A stretch of DNA of 13,134 bases from UBA10161 sp964581105. GTDB lineage: Archaea; Micrarchaeota; Micrarchaeia; Anstonellales; Anstonellaceae. The DNA lies in contig CAZOMB010000026.1 of assembly GCA_964581105.1 (NCBI GenBank), positions 1 through 13,134 on the forward strand, given 5' to 3'. Positions 6,003 through 13,134 of this stretch are shown one piece after another. The translations under genes and the position numbers were made by a program. Position 1 is the first letter of the stretch, and the number at the start of each line of letters is the position of its first letter. The notes below the pieces were generated by a model. It searched no databases, had not been told where the DNA came from, and saw only the letters and a list, made by a program, of their open reading frames with translations.

Positions 6003-7127
6003 TTATACTGCTACAAGCTTTCCTTGCTCAGCTATAAGTATTTTCCTCTGGTTTGGGTAAATTGCATGTATTGTTGCAGTAATATGGGCATCTTTTGCAT
6101 ATACATAATCTTTGTGAACAGAGGCTTTTACTTTTCCTGCAAAAGTATTCGGGGTGCCAAAGTGGTCATTTCTCCCATATGCAATGTGCGGGCCTGACTT
6201 TTCCCTTTCAAGCAATGGAACATGCTCATTGCTTCTTGCCTTGTCATTCAAGCCAAATGCAAGCTCTGCAATGTTCGCTGCATTTTCGTCTTTTGCAATG
6301 TCTTCAATTATTTTTTCTGCCTCTTCGCAATCCCCTTGCACTTTTACTATTCTGTTTTTGTCCACCTTTAGGAATGCCACCCTTGAGTCTTGATAAGAGT
6401 AAACCGGCCATACTCCTTTTGTGTGCGAGTTTCCATACCTTGCCCTGCCTTGCTCGCTTATTCCTTCATATGGGGGGGTGAAAAGCTCGCCAGAAGGGAA
6501 GTTGATAAAATCGCCTGGCTGGTGGCACATTCCAGAATCCAAAATCCAGTTGCTTGCCCTTGTGTCAATGTAAAGCTTTGTGCCCATTGGTATGTCCTGG
6601 CCTGAGAAAGTAAGCTCAAAACCAGATGCGTTCTGAAGCACTGCTAATAGCTTTCTTCCCCTTTCTGCAATTCTTGAATAGTCTGCAGACATAGCAGGCT
6701 CCATATCTGCTGTTATCCCTGGCATGCTTATTACCCTGAGGCTGTTTGCTTTTGCAGCAATGTTCTTTAGTGGGGCTGTTGCAGAATACTCGTTCATTGC
6801 AATAACAATATTTGTAGTTGAAACAAGCTCTGCAAGGTCGCTTATATGGCCCCCATCATGGGTAACTGCCCTTTGGGGAAGGTCTGAATTGTGCCTTCCA
6901 GTATCAGGGTATTTTGCAATTGGAAGAAGCCTGAAGCCTTTTTGCTGTGCCAATATATATGCTGCCTTGTACCAGCGTGAGACAATCTCTTGCCTTGCCT
7001 GCCTTTTTGCATCAAGTATATTGCCTTGCGGGTAGTCTGTGAGAAATAGCAGCCTTTCGCCCTTTTGAGGTGCAACTATTGTGCCAAGAAGGCCGGCTAT
7101 TTGCTCTATGCTCATGCTAGGTGCCAT
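6003..7127 (-). CDS. M29-like metalloaminopeptidase
   Basis: This 374-residue protein resembles the thermophilic aminopeptidases of peptidase family M29 (aminopeptidase T type), cytoplasmic two-metal enzymes that trim N-terminal residues from peptides. The metal-ligand segments appear in the right order. INFPSGELFTPP (208-219) has E214, AELAFGLND (287-295) has E288, GPHIAYGRNDHFG (312-324) has H314, and SVHKDYV (336-342) has H338 and D340. The N-terminal part contains the Rossmann-like half with ITADMEPAMSADYSRI (138-153). The length is slightly below the roughly 400 residues usual for M29. The start at ATG 7127 has no Shine-Dalgarno; a second in-frame ATG is at 7115. The methyltransferase gene follows after 37 bp. 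Confidence 0.85.
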   Translation of the reverse strand: MAPSMSIEQIAGLLGTIVAPQKGERLLFLTDYPQGNILDAKRQARQEIVSRWYKAAYILAQQKGFRLLPIAKYPDTGRHNSDLPQRAVTHDGGHISDLAELVSTTNIVIAMNEYSATAPLKNIAAKANSLRVISMPGITADMEPAMSADYSRIAERGRKLLAVLQNASGFELTFSGQDIPMGTKLYIDTRASNWILDSGMCHQPGDFINFPSGELFTPPYEGISEQGRARYGNSHTKGVWPVYSYQDSRVAFLKVDKNRIVKVQGDCEEAEKIIEDIAKDENAANIAELAFGLNDKARSNEHVPLLEREKSGPHIAYGRNDHFGTPNTFAGKVKASVHKDYVYAKDAHITATIHAIYPNQRKILIAEQGKLVAV

Positions 7128-7141
7128 AACTGTAATATTGG

Positions 7142-7167
7142 GGCAAAAGGTTTAACGTGCTTTTGCC
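7142..7167. repeat. Inverted repeat GGCAAAAG/CTTTTGCC before the aminopeptidase gene
   Basis: A perfect 8-bp inverted repeat (7142-7149 and 7160-7167) has a 10-base centre. The centre, read leftward, contains CGTTAAAC, a weak TATA-like element about 26 bp before the aminopeptidase ATG at 7127. The repeat could therefore be an operator for that gene, or a terminator remnant of the large gene ending at 7240. The sequence does not decide between these. Confidence 0.4.
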
Positions 7168-7199
7168 TTTGCCGGCTTAGCTAGTGCTTTTTCCTTTGG

Positions 7200-7224
7200 G
7201 TGGAACTCGCTTTGCTTGTTCCAC
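7200..7224 (-). repeat. Inverted repeat GTGGAAC/GTTCCAC
   Basis: A perfect 7-bp stem (7200-7206 with 7218-7224) encloses an 11-base loop. It lies downstream of the surface-protein gene and may be part of its 3' untranslated region or processing site. No U-run follows it on the minus strand, so it is not a classical intrinsic terminator. Confidence 0.4.
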
Positions 7225-7228
7225 TGCA

Positions 7229-7253
7229 GGAAAAAACCCTTATGGTTTTTTCC
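7229..7253 (-). terminator. Hairpin with T-run spanning the stop codon of the surface-protein gene
   Basis: GGAAAAAACC (7229-7238) and GGTTTTTTCC (7244-7253) form a perfect 10-bp stem with a 5-base loop. The TAA stop (7240-7242) is in the loop, so the 5' arm in mRNA encodes the last Lys-Lys-Pro codons. On the minus strand the 3' arm ends with a run of six T, as archaeal U-tract terminators need. A terminator or mRNA-stabilising role is inferred. Confidence 0.5.
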
Positions 7254-10200
7254 TTCCTTTTGCCAGCAGGAAGTATACTGCCCCTATTACTATCAGGATT
7301 GCAAGCAGAATTACTGCCAGGCTTATTCCTGATAGTAAGCCAGTAGATTCCTCTTGCTCTGGTTCAGCAATTGCCGGCTCTTCTTTTGGAGTGATTTCTG
7401 GCTGCACTTCAGGCTCTTCTTCTGGCAATTCCTCTTCCTGCTCTTCTGTTTCCTCTTCAGGTATTTCTGGCACTGCTGCCTGCTCTTTCTTAGCAGTCAT
7501 TGAGTAGGTTGTGAAATCTTCTACTCTTGAGGGAGGCACCCATGAGGAAACAGAGTAAGTGATTGTTTTTGATTCTCCTGAAGAGAATATTGGGAATGAG
7601 AATTGCACTTCCCTGCCTTCACTTAATGAATAGACAGGGCTGAATTCTATTTCTGACATCGGAGAAAAGCTTGTTGGTATTGTGTCTGCAAATACATAAT
7701 CCTCTAGAGTGCAGTTTTCTTCTATGTTTTCAAGTGTTGTTGTCAATACTGAGAGCAAGTCAGTGCTTGCTATTTCTCTTTTTATTGACACAGTGCAATA
7801 GTTTCCATTGCCAATGTCAACCTCATACTCATCAGTTGTCTGTGTTGGAGGTGCTGAGCCGCCACCAGTGCTTCCTCCACCTGTATTAGAGCCTGTCGGC
7901 GTTACTGGGGTTGAGACCTGTAACTGCAATACCGCTGAGTGGTTTAAGCCAGTAATTGTAAGAGTAGTGCCTGACCTAGTACAAGTATAGCCGCTTGTTG
8001 CTGTGCCATCACAAGTAACTATTACTTCATTTGCCCCTGTGCATGCTGAAGAGATTTGGCTTACAGTTACATTTTCCTGGTCTTTTATGCAAACTGAGTT
8101 ATAGTCAGAGCTTGTGCCATACAAGTATAGTGTTTTTGCCCCTATCATGCCCCCAGAAGGCAGGCTGCTGAATGTGAAGTAAGAGGCTCCGCCTGAAGTT
8201 CCATTAGTAATGTTGATTTGCGAGAAGTTTATGCTTGAGTTTGAGAAGTTGAAGTTAAAGTATACTAAAGTTGTATTGTTTGATGATATATTTACTGAGA
8301 GATTTCCTTCAAATGACTCGCCATTTATTGTTGTGTTGTTTGCAATTGACACTGTCAGGTTTCCAGTGCCGTTTGTTGATATGTTTGAGCCATTGCCAAT
8401 TGCCCCTGCTATTACATATGGGTGATAATCCTGCCCTGGCCCTGTCCAATTTCCTGTTACTGTTGAGTTGTTAAATGGCCTGTCGCTTCCTGCATCAGCC
8501 CAATGGTCGCCATCTTCATCCCTAATGTCAAATATGTGCCAGCTGGGTGTGCTGTTGTTGAAATAATAGATATTGCCATGGGTTGAGTTGTTGAATACAT
8601 TGCCTGTTCCTGAGTTGTCTACCCATTTAACACCTGAGATGTTGTTTGTAAGGAAGGTGTTGTTGCTTGAGCCTGAGTCTATGTATATTGCTGTGCTTGT
8701 GTTTGAGGTTAATGTTGAGTTTATAATGTTGGTTGAGTTGGAGCCTGAGCGGATGTAGATTGCATAATCTGTGTTTGACATGCCTGTGCAGTTTTCAATC
8801 GTATTGTTTGCAGCTGAGAACAGGTAAAATGCTTTGCCTGAGTTTGAGGTTACAGTCACGTTGACCAGGGTGTTGTATGAGCCAGAGATGACTACGGCCC
8901 TGCCTGCTGCTGTTACGGTAGCTGTGTAGTTGGTGATGTTGTTGTTTGAGCTTGATGAGAGTGCTAATCCAGAATTGCCCATTGAAAACCCTTGGCTGTT
9001 GATTACGTTGTTATAGTCTGCGCTATCGAGGAAGATTGCTACTCCTGGGTTGGAGTTGCCTGTGCAGTTTATAATGGTGTTGTAGTCCGAGTTTTGAATG
9101 CGCATGCTTTGAGTTGTAGAAGATGTTGCTGTTAAATTGACAAGGATGTTGTGGTTTGAGTTCGTTTCTAATGAAATCCCTCTGCTTTGAGTTGATGTCC
9201 CTCGACTGTTTCTTATGTTGTTATATTCTGCTCCGTTGTTTAAGTAGATCCCATAACTTGATGCCTTTGTTGTGGAGGAGTTGGTGTTTTCTATTGTGCC
9301 ATAATCCAGAGTGTCGAAATAAATCCCATGTGAGAAGTTCAGAATGTTGCAGTTTGCTATTGTTGCGTTGAACTGGTTAGAGTAAATTCCATATGTATCT
9401 GATGTATTGTTTCCAGTTATTGTGTAGCCATTGCAGTCAAGGGTAATGTTTGTTGCCTGTATGTTAAAGCAGGTGGCACCAGTAATTGAGACATTTGAAC
9501 CAAGGGTAATCGTATGGCCTGCTGTTGATACATTTATGCAAGTTGTCACTGTGTTTGTTGTTGTGTATGGCTTGTAATCTTCACCTGTTCCAGTCCAGTT
9601 GCCAGACACTGTGGAGTTGTTGAAAGGCCTGTCAGTTCCATAGTCAGCCCAGTTGTCACCAGTAAAGTCAATTATGTCAAATATGTGCCAGCTGGGCGTG
9701 CTGTTGTTAAGATAGTATATATTGCCAAGTGAGGAATTATTGAATACATTGCCTGTTCCTGAGTTGCTTATCCATACTGGCCCTGTGATGTTGTTTTCAA
9801 GCACTCTGGTTGTATTTGAGTTTTGCATCTGCACAGCTGTGCCTGTGGTTGCTGTTATTGTGTTTTTTGTGGCATTGTTGCCAACCCCTTCCCTCATATA
9901 AAGCGCTGCGCTTGAGCCTGATGCCTGCAAAATGTTGTCAATAATTGAACAGTTGTATGGATAAATGCTGTAAAGGGCATGGGATGAACTTGAAGTGAAA
10001 GTATTGTTCAAGACCTTTACCCCAATGCCTGTGCTGATGCTAAATGCAGTATTCAGGTTTGCTGTTGCTGTTGAGTTTGTTATGTTTGTGTAGTTTGACC
10101 CTGAAAATATAATGCCAACTCCTGTACTTGATGAAACAGTTGTCAGGTTAATTATGTTTATGTAAGAGCTGTCATAAATGCCCACTGAATGCCCTTCTGG

Positions 10201-13134
10201 CACAGAAACTGTTGAGTTTGCTATTGTATTGTGGCTTGAGTTTGCATATAGCCTTAATGAATTGCCTGTTGTTGAAAAGCCTACAAACCTTTCTATGGTA
10301 TTGTAAAATGAATTAAAGTCAAGGTTTATTCCAGGAGTCGAGGTGGTGGTTGCTGTGCAGTTTGTTACATTGTTGTAGTTTGCGCTGCCATAAAGCATTA
10401 TTCCTCTTCCCTGAACATCGTTTGAAAGCCCTGTATGGGTTATTGTCACAGTTGAGTTATTGATTGAGCCATAGTCTGTTCCATTGAAGAATATCCCTGT
10501 TGAAAAGCTTGACACTACGCAGTTTCTTATTATTGTCCTGTTGTTAGTTGAATATATTCCCCATGTGCTTGTTGCGTTATTGCCTGTTACTGAGTAGCCA
10601 TTGCAGTTCAGGGTAATGTTTTCTGCTGATATGTTAAAGCAGGTGGCACCAGTGATTGAAACTGATTGGTTGAGTGTATAGCTTCTTCCTGCTATTGAGA
10701 GATTGGCACAAGCTGAAATATTTGCTGTGCTTGAATATATTGTAAAGTTGTGCTTTGTTGAGTGCAGGTTTCCAGGTGAGCTTCCCCCATAGTCCCTTGC
10801 AGTTGCATTTATGCTCCAATTTCCCTCTGCAAGGGAAACATTTATCTGGCAGGTTATGTTTTCACTGCCATTGGAAAGCTGCGAGCAGTTTGCAGTATTT
10901 GTTGTATTGCTGTATATGTAAGTATAGTTTGCAGTTGCATTTGTTATGTTAATTGAAAGATAGCTTATTTCTGTTCCTGTGCCGTTTGCAGATACATTGA
11001 CTGTCAGTGTTGTGTCAGTTGTGTTTAATGCCTGTGTTGGGGTCAAAATTGAGATGTTTGGGGTGTTGTTATCAGATATATTGTAGCCTGAAAAGCCTGT
11101 CAAGTAAATTGTGAGGTTTCCTGTTGATGAGTTGTATGTTGAGTTAAATGGGCCTTGTGACCAGGTCATGTTTGTGATGTCAGAGCCATTGTCAGCAATC
11201 ACTTGTGGAGCAGAGCCAAATGGCAAATCATACATTGTAACCACTGCTGAAGTATTCAAAGCAGAGAAGTTAGTAGTATTCACAAATATCCTTGAGGGCT
11301 GGAAGGAATGTGGTGGGGAAATCTGCATTTGTATCAGGTTGCCCATTGCACTCATTACTGCTGATGCTTTTGCCTCTGTGCTTATGTCAACTGAAGTAAA
11401 GTTCATTTTTCCTGCTTTTTTGAATGTGCTTCCCCAAGGGAGTGAGTGGTTCACTCCGGCAAACTGCATGTGGCATTCTGCGCTGCCGTTCAGCTCCATT
11501 GACTGTATGAGATTAACTGCATTGAAGTTTAATACCTGCGACATGTTGGTGCTGTCATTTGACTCTCTGAAGCAGTTGCTGATATTTCCTTGTTCTGGAG
11601 GGCCTTGGAAGCTGCCAAGGTCATGCAGCAAGACACCAATATTGTTATCTGGTCCAATGCTGGTATTTGTTGTGTTGTTTGTGTTTGTTGGGTAAATGTA
11701 AATGGTATATGCAATGACTGGGTTTGTCTGGTTCAGGGTTCCATTTGTTACAAGCTCTGCAAGGTATGAGGAGATGTTTATTGATGCGTTCCAGTGCGTG
11801 GTTGAGTTGTTATAAGTCATATTGATTGAGAATACTGTTGCATTGTCTGGCCAGGTTGTCATGTTTGCAGTTATATAGCTGATATCATACCCACTTGAGT
11901 TTGCAGTTGCATTGATGTTGATTACATCATTTCCTGAAAATGGAGAATAGAACTGGTCAGGGTCTGTGTAATTTGCATAGGTGATGAAAAGGCTTGCAGC
12001 ACCTGGCTGTGAGGCAAGAGGTGCATAGTCAACTATTATTCCCAACAGCTTTTCCTGTGCTGTTGAGTTGTTGTATGGGTAGCCTGAGCCCCCTGTTCCA
12101 ATATAAAGGCTTGGGAAGCCTGTTGAGTTGTTTGTGCCTGTTATGCTCACTGAGCCATTCATTACATTGTGCCATATATTGCCTTCATTGCTGCATATGC
12201 TTGAGTTGTAATAGTTGGTTCCATTGGAATCATTCACATAATAGCCAGAAGTATTTGTGAAATTATTCCAGCAGAATGTGTTTTCGCCGCCCTTTGTAGT
12301 TGTCAGTAATATTGCATCGCCGGTTGAAAACAGGGTATTGTTGTAAAATATATTGCCAGTGCATGGGGAGCCCAATGCATAGAACTCAATAGCCTCAACG
12401 TCTGTGCCTGTTATTGTGCTGTTTGCTATCACATTGTTGCTTGCTGCGTTGACAAGAATTGCAGCATAAGTTGAATCTGCTGAAAAGCTGCAGTTGTCAA
12501 ATGAGTCATTTTCAGAATCATAAAGCCACAAGCCCGCCTTTCCCCCAATGCCTGTTGTATTCCTTATGGTATTGTTATTGGCTGCGTTAAGCATCAATGC
12601 ATAGTTTGTTGCAGAAACAGAGCTTGAGTTCTCAATTGTGTTCAGGTTAGATGATGACAGGAAAATCCCATAGTTAGTGCTTGATGTGCCGGTCAGGTTG
12701 TTTATTGTGTTGCCTGTTCCTGAAGCAATGTAAATTCCGTGCGAAGTTGTTGATGCTGTAATTGAGTCTGATATGCTGTTGTCAGAGGATGACTGCATGA
12801 TAATCCCATATGATGAAACTGAGGTTGCATTAAGGCCTGTTATTGTGGTATTGTCGCATGTGTCAAGCTCAAGCCCCCTTCCTGCTGTGCCTGTTCCAAT
12901 TGCAGTTGAGCTTGATATGGTATTGTGCGAGCCTGTCACGCGCATTCCCCTTCCTGTGATTGTGCTTCCCTTTGAGTTGCTGATTGTATTGTAGTCTGAG
13001 CCAGTTATGTAAATCCCGTAGGCAGAGTCATAGGTAGTGCTGGCATTGGTGCTGCTTATTGTGCCATTGTCTGAGCCGCTGAAATAAATCGCATGCTGGA
13101 AGTTGCTTATTTCGCAGTTTGTTATTGTAGTATT
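7240..13134 (-). CDS. Giant parallel beta-helix cell-surface protein, N-terminus beyond the window
   Basis: The frame is open to the right edge, so at least 1,964 residues are present and the start lies outside; an internal ATG at 12945 is in the middle of a repeat module and is not the start. Read from N to C it has a beta-helix module (13134 to about 12050, incomplete), an Ig-like/fibronectin-like Asn/Thr-rich middle (about 12050-10710), a second beta-helix module (10710-9565), a third (9540-8416) and further beta domains. It ends with a Gly/Ser linker (about 7846-7890), a domain with paired cysteines, a Glu/Pro-rich stalk (about 7347-7476), one transmembrane helix (about 7261-7335) and a basic tail KGRKKP. 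The short NTI/YGIYL-type coils are typical of NosD/PbH1 proteins. N-X-S/T sequons are very dense (about 20 in the roughly 310 residues from 12945 leftward). The likely role is adhesion, surface coat or polysaccharide binding. Confidence 0.85.
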   Translation of the reverse strand, partial: NTTITNCEISNFQHAIYFSGSDNGTISSTNASTTYDSAYGIYITGSDYNTISNSKGSTITGRGMRVTGSHNTISSSTAIGTGTAGRGLELDTCDNTTITGLNATSVSSYGIIMQSSSDNSISDSITASTTSHGIYIASGTGNTINNLTGTSSTNYGIFLSSSNLNTIENSSSVSATNYALMLNAANNNTIRNTTGIGGKAGLWLYDSENDSFDNCSFSADSTYAAILVNAASNNVIANSTITGTDVEAIEFYALGSPCTGNIFYNNTLFSTGDAILLTTTKGGENTFCWNNFTNTSGYYVNDSNGTNYYNSSICSNEGNIWHNVMNGSVSITGTNNSTGFPSLYIGTGGSGYPYNNSTAQEKLLGIIVDYAPLASQPGAASLFITYANYTDPDQFYSPFSGNDVININATANSSGYDISYITANMTTWPDNATVFSINMTYNNSTTHWNASINISSYLAELVTNGTLNQTNPVIAYTIYIYPTNTNNTTNTSIGPDNNIGVLLHDLGSFQGPPEQGNISNCFRESNDSTNMSQVLNFNAVNLIQSMELNGSAECHMQFAGVNHSLPWGSTFKKAGKMNFTSVDISTEAKASAVMSAMGNLIQMQISPPHSFQPSRIFVNTTNFSALNTSAVVTMYDLPFGSAPQVIADNGSDITNMTWSQGPFNSTYNSSTGNLTIYLTGFSGYNISDNNTPNISILTPTQALNTTDTTLTVNVSANGTGTEISYLSINITNATANYTYIYSNTTNTANCSQLSNGSENITCQINVSLAEGNWSINATARDYGGSSPGNLHSTKHNFTIYSSTANISACANLSIAGRSYTLNQSVSITGATCFNISAENITLNCNGYSVTGNNATSTWGIYSTNNRTIIRNCVVSSFSTGIFFNGTDYGSINNSTVTITHTGLSNDVQGRGIMLYGSANYNNVTNCTATTTSTPGINLDFNSFYNTIERFVGFSTTGNSLRLYANSSHNTIANSTVSVPEGHSVGIYDSSYINIINLTTVSSSTGVGIIFSGSNYTNITNSTATANLNTAFSISTGIGVKVLNNTFTSSSSHALYSIYPYNCSIIDNILQASGSSAALYMREGVGNNATKNTITATTGTAVQMQNSNTTRVLENNITGPVWISNSGTGNVFNNSSLGNIYYLNNSTPSWHIFDIIDFTGDNWADYGTDRPFNNSTVSGNWTGTGEDYKPYTTTNTVTTCINVSTAGHTITLGSNVSITGATCFNIQATNITLDCNGYTITGNNTSDTYGIYSNQFNATIANCNILNFSHGIYFDTLDYGTIENTNSSTTKASSYGIYLNNGAEYNNIRNSRGTSTQSRGISLETNSNHNILVNLTATSSTTQSMRIQNSDYNTIINCTGNSNPGVAIFLDSADYNNVINSQGFSMGNSGLALSSSSNNNITNYTATVTAAGRAVVISGSYNTLVNVTVTSNSGKAFYLFSAANNTIENCTGMSNTDYAIYIRSGSNSTNIINSTLTSNTSTAIYIDSGSSNNTFLTNNISGVKWVDNSGTGNVFNNSTHGNIYYFNNSTPSWHIFDIRDEDGDHWADAGSDRPFNNSTVTGNWTGPGQDYHPYVIAGAIGNGSNISTNGTGNLTVSIANNTTINGESFEGNLSVNISSNNTTLVYFNFNFSNSSINFSQINITNGTSGGASYFTFSSLPSGGMIGAKTLYLYGTSSDYNSVCIKDQENVTVSQISSACTGANEVIVTCDGTATSGYTCTRSGTTLTITGLNHSAVLQLQVSTPVTPTGSNTGGGSTGGGSAPPTQTTDEYEVDIGNGNYCTVSIKREIASTDLLSVLTTTLENIEENCTLEDYVFADTIPTSFSPMSEIEFSPVYSLSEGREVQFSFPIFSSGESKTITYSVSSWVPPSRVEDFTTYSMTAKKEQAAVPEIPEEETEEQEEELPEEEPEVQPEITPKEEPAIAEPEQEESTGLLSGISLAVILLAILIVIGAVYFLLAKGRKKP
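8416..9540 (-). repeat. Beta-helix module 3 (C-terminal copy)
   Basis: This 375-codon unit begins with CINVSTAGHTITLG, contains TGATCFNI and LDCNGYTITG, then many short beta-helix coils. It ends with GNIYYFNNSTPSWHIFDI, an acidic DEDGDHWAD loop and a FNNSTVTGNWTG...DYHPY closure. It aligns end to end with module 2, seven codons longer, so an intragenic duplication is clear. Cysteines at the cap (CINV, TCFNI, DCNGY, NCNI) recur in both. Confidence 0.8.
9565..10710 (-). repeat. Beta-helix module 2
   Basis: This 382-codon unit is homologous to module 3. It starts with CANLSIAGRSYTLN, has TGATCFNI and LNCNGYSVTG, and closes with GNIYYLNNSTPSWHIFDI and DNWADYGTDRPF before DYKPY. Near its C-terminal end the DNA itself is still alike: 9674-9775 matches 8525-8626 at about 88 of 102 positions by my hand alignment. 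Confidence 0.8.
12050..13134 (-). repeat. Beta-helix module 1, incomplete at the window edge
   Basis: From the edge inward the frame reads TNCEISNFQHAIYFSGSDNG and then YGIYITGSDYNTISNSKG. These line up with ANCNILNFSHGIYFDTLDYG / YGIYLNNGAEYNNIRNSRG in module 3 and with the same region in module 2. So a third, more diverged copy begins outside the window. Its closing part near 12050-12200 differs from modules 2 and 3, lacking the WHIFDI/DYHPY ending. Confidence 0.6.

Noticed and set aside
8416..10710. An insertion sequence or phage tail-fibre locus, because of large direct repeats.
   Set aside because: The repeats are in frame, code for homologous beta-helix modules and stay within one gene. 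No transposase, integrase or phage structural gene is present.
11111..11695. Open frame of 194 codons on the plus strand opposite the surface protein.
   Set aside because: It is antisense to a strongly supported gene. Long opposite frames are expected where the real gene is rich in Asn, Ser and Thr codons.
12943..12945. ATG as the start of the giant surface protein.
   Set aside because: The same frame continues without a stop to 13134 and encodes matching beta-helix coils, so this methionine is internal.

Overview
The window looks archaeal. MarC and ArgRS each have a TATA-like box about 25 bp before the ATG and no room for a leader, which fits leaderless transcripts. Other genes use the archaeal Shine-Dalgarno core GGTG. 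Convergent genes overlap or abut at their stop codons. The packing, the small HEPN/nucleotidyltransferase pair and the giant Asn-glycosylation-rich surface protein resemble DPANN genomes (Diapherotrites/Micrarchaeota-like), but I cannot fix the lineage from sequence alone.

Layout from left to right. Positions 1-413 hold no convincing protein gene. Most of it (93-361) can fold into a series of hairpins enclosed by a GC-rich long-range helix. Two of these hairpins are tandem copies whose tips differ by compensatory base changes, so this is the best candidate here for an undescribed structured RNA or palindromic element. Next come a MarC-family membrane protein (+, 414-1031), then on the minus strand a HEPN protein (1028-1423) and its partner, a winged-helix/nucleotidyltransferase protein (1420-1953). 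This two-gene unit has a pair of 20-bp tandem imperfect palindromes over its promoter, as expected for autoregulation. Arginyl-tRNA synthetase (+, 2101-3912) is transcribed divergently from it.

From 3913 to the right edge everything is on the minus strand. In transcription order these are a giant parallel beta-helix surface protein (7240 to beyond 13134, N-terminus outside the window), an M29-type aminopeptidase (6003-7127), a class I SAM-dependent methyltransferase (5210-5965) and an extracytoplasmic thioredoxin fused to a CcdA/DsbD-like membrane electron carrier (3913-5133).

How the genes may work together is inference. The surface protein carries recurring cysteines in each beta-helix module. 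The thioredoxin-CcdA fusion could move reducing equivalents across the membrane and keep such disulfides in order. The HEPN/nucleotidyltransferase pair is a separate toxin-antitoxin-like unit. MarC, ArgRS, the aminopeptidase and the methyltransferase look like ordinary cellular genes.
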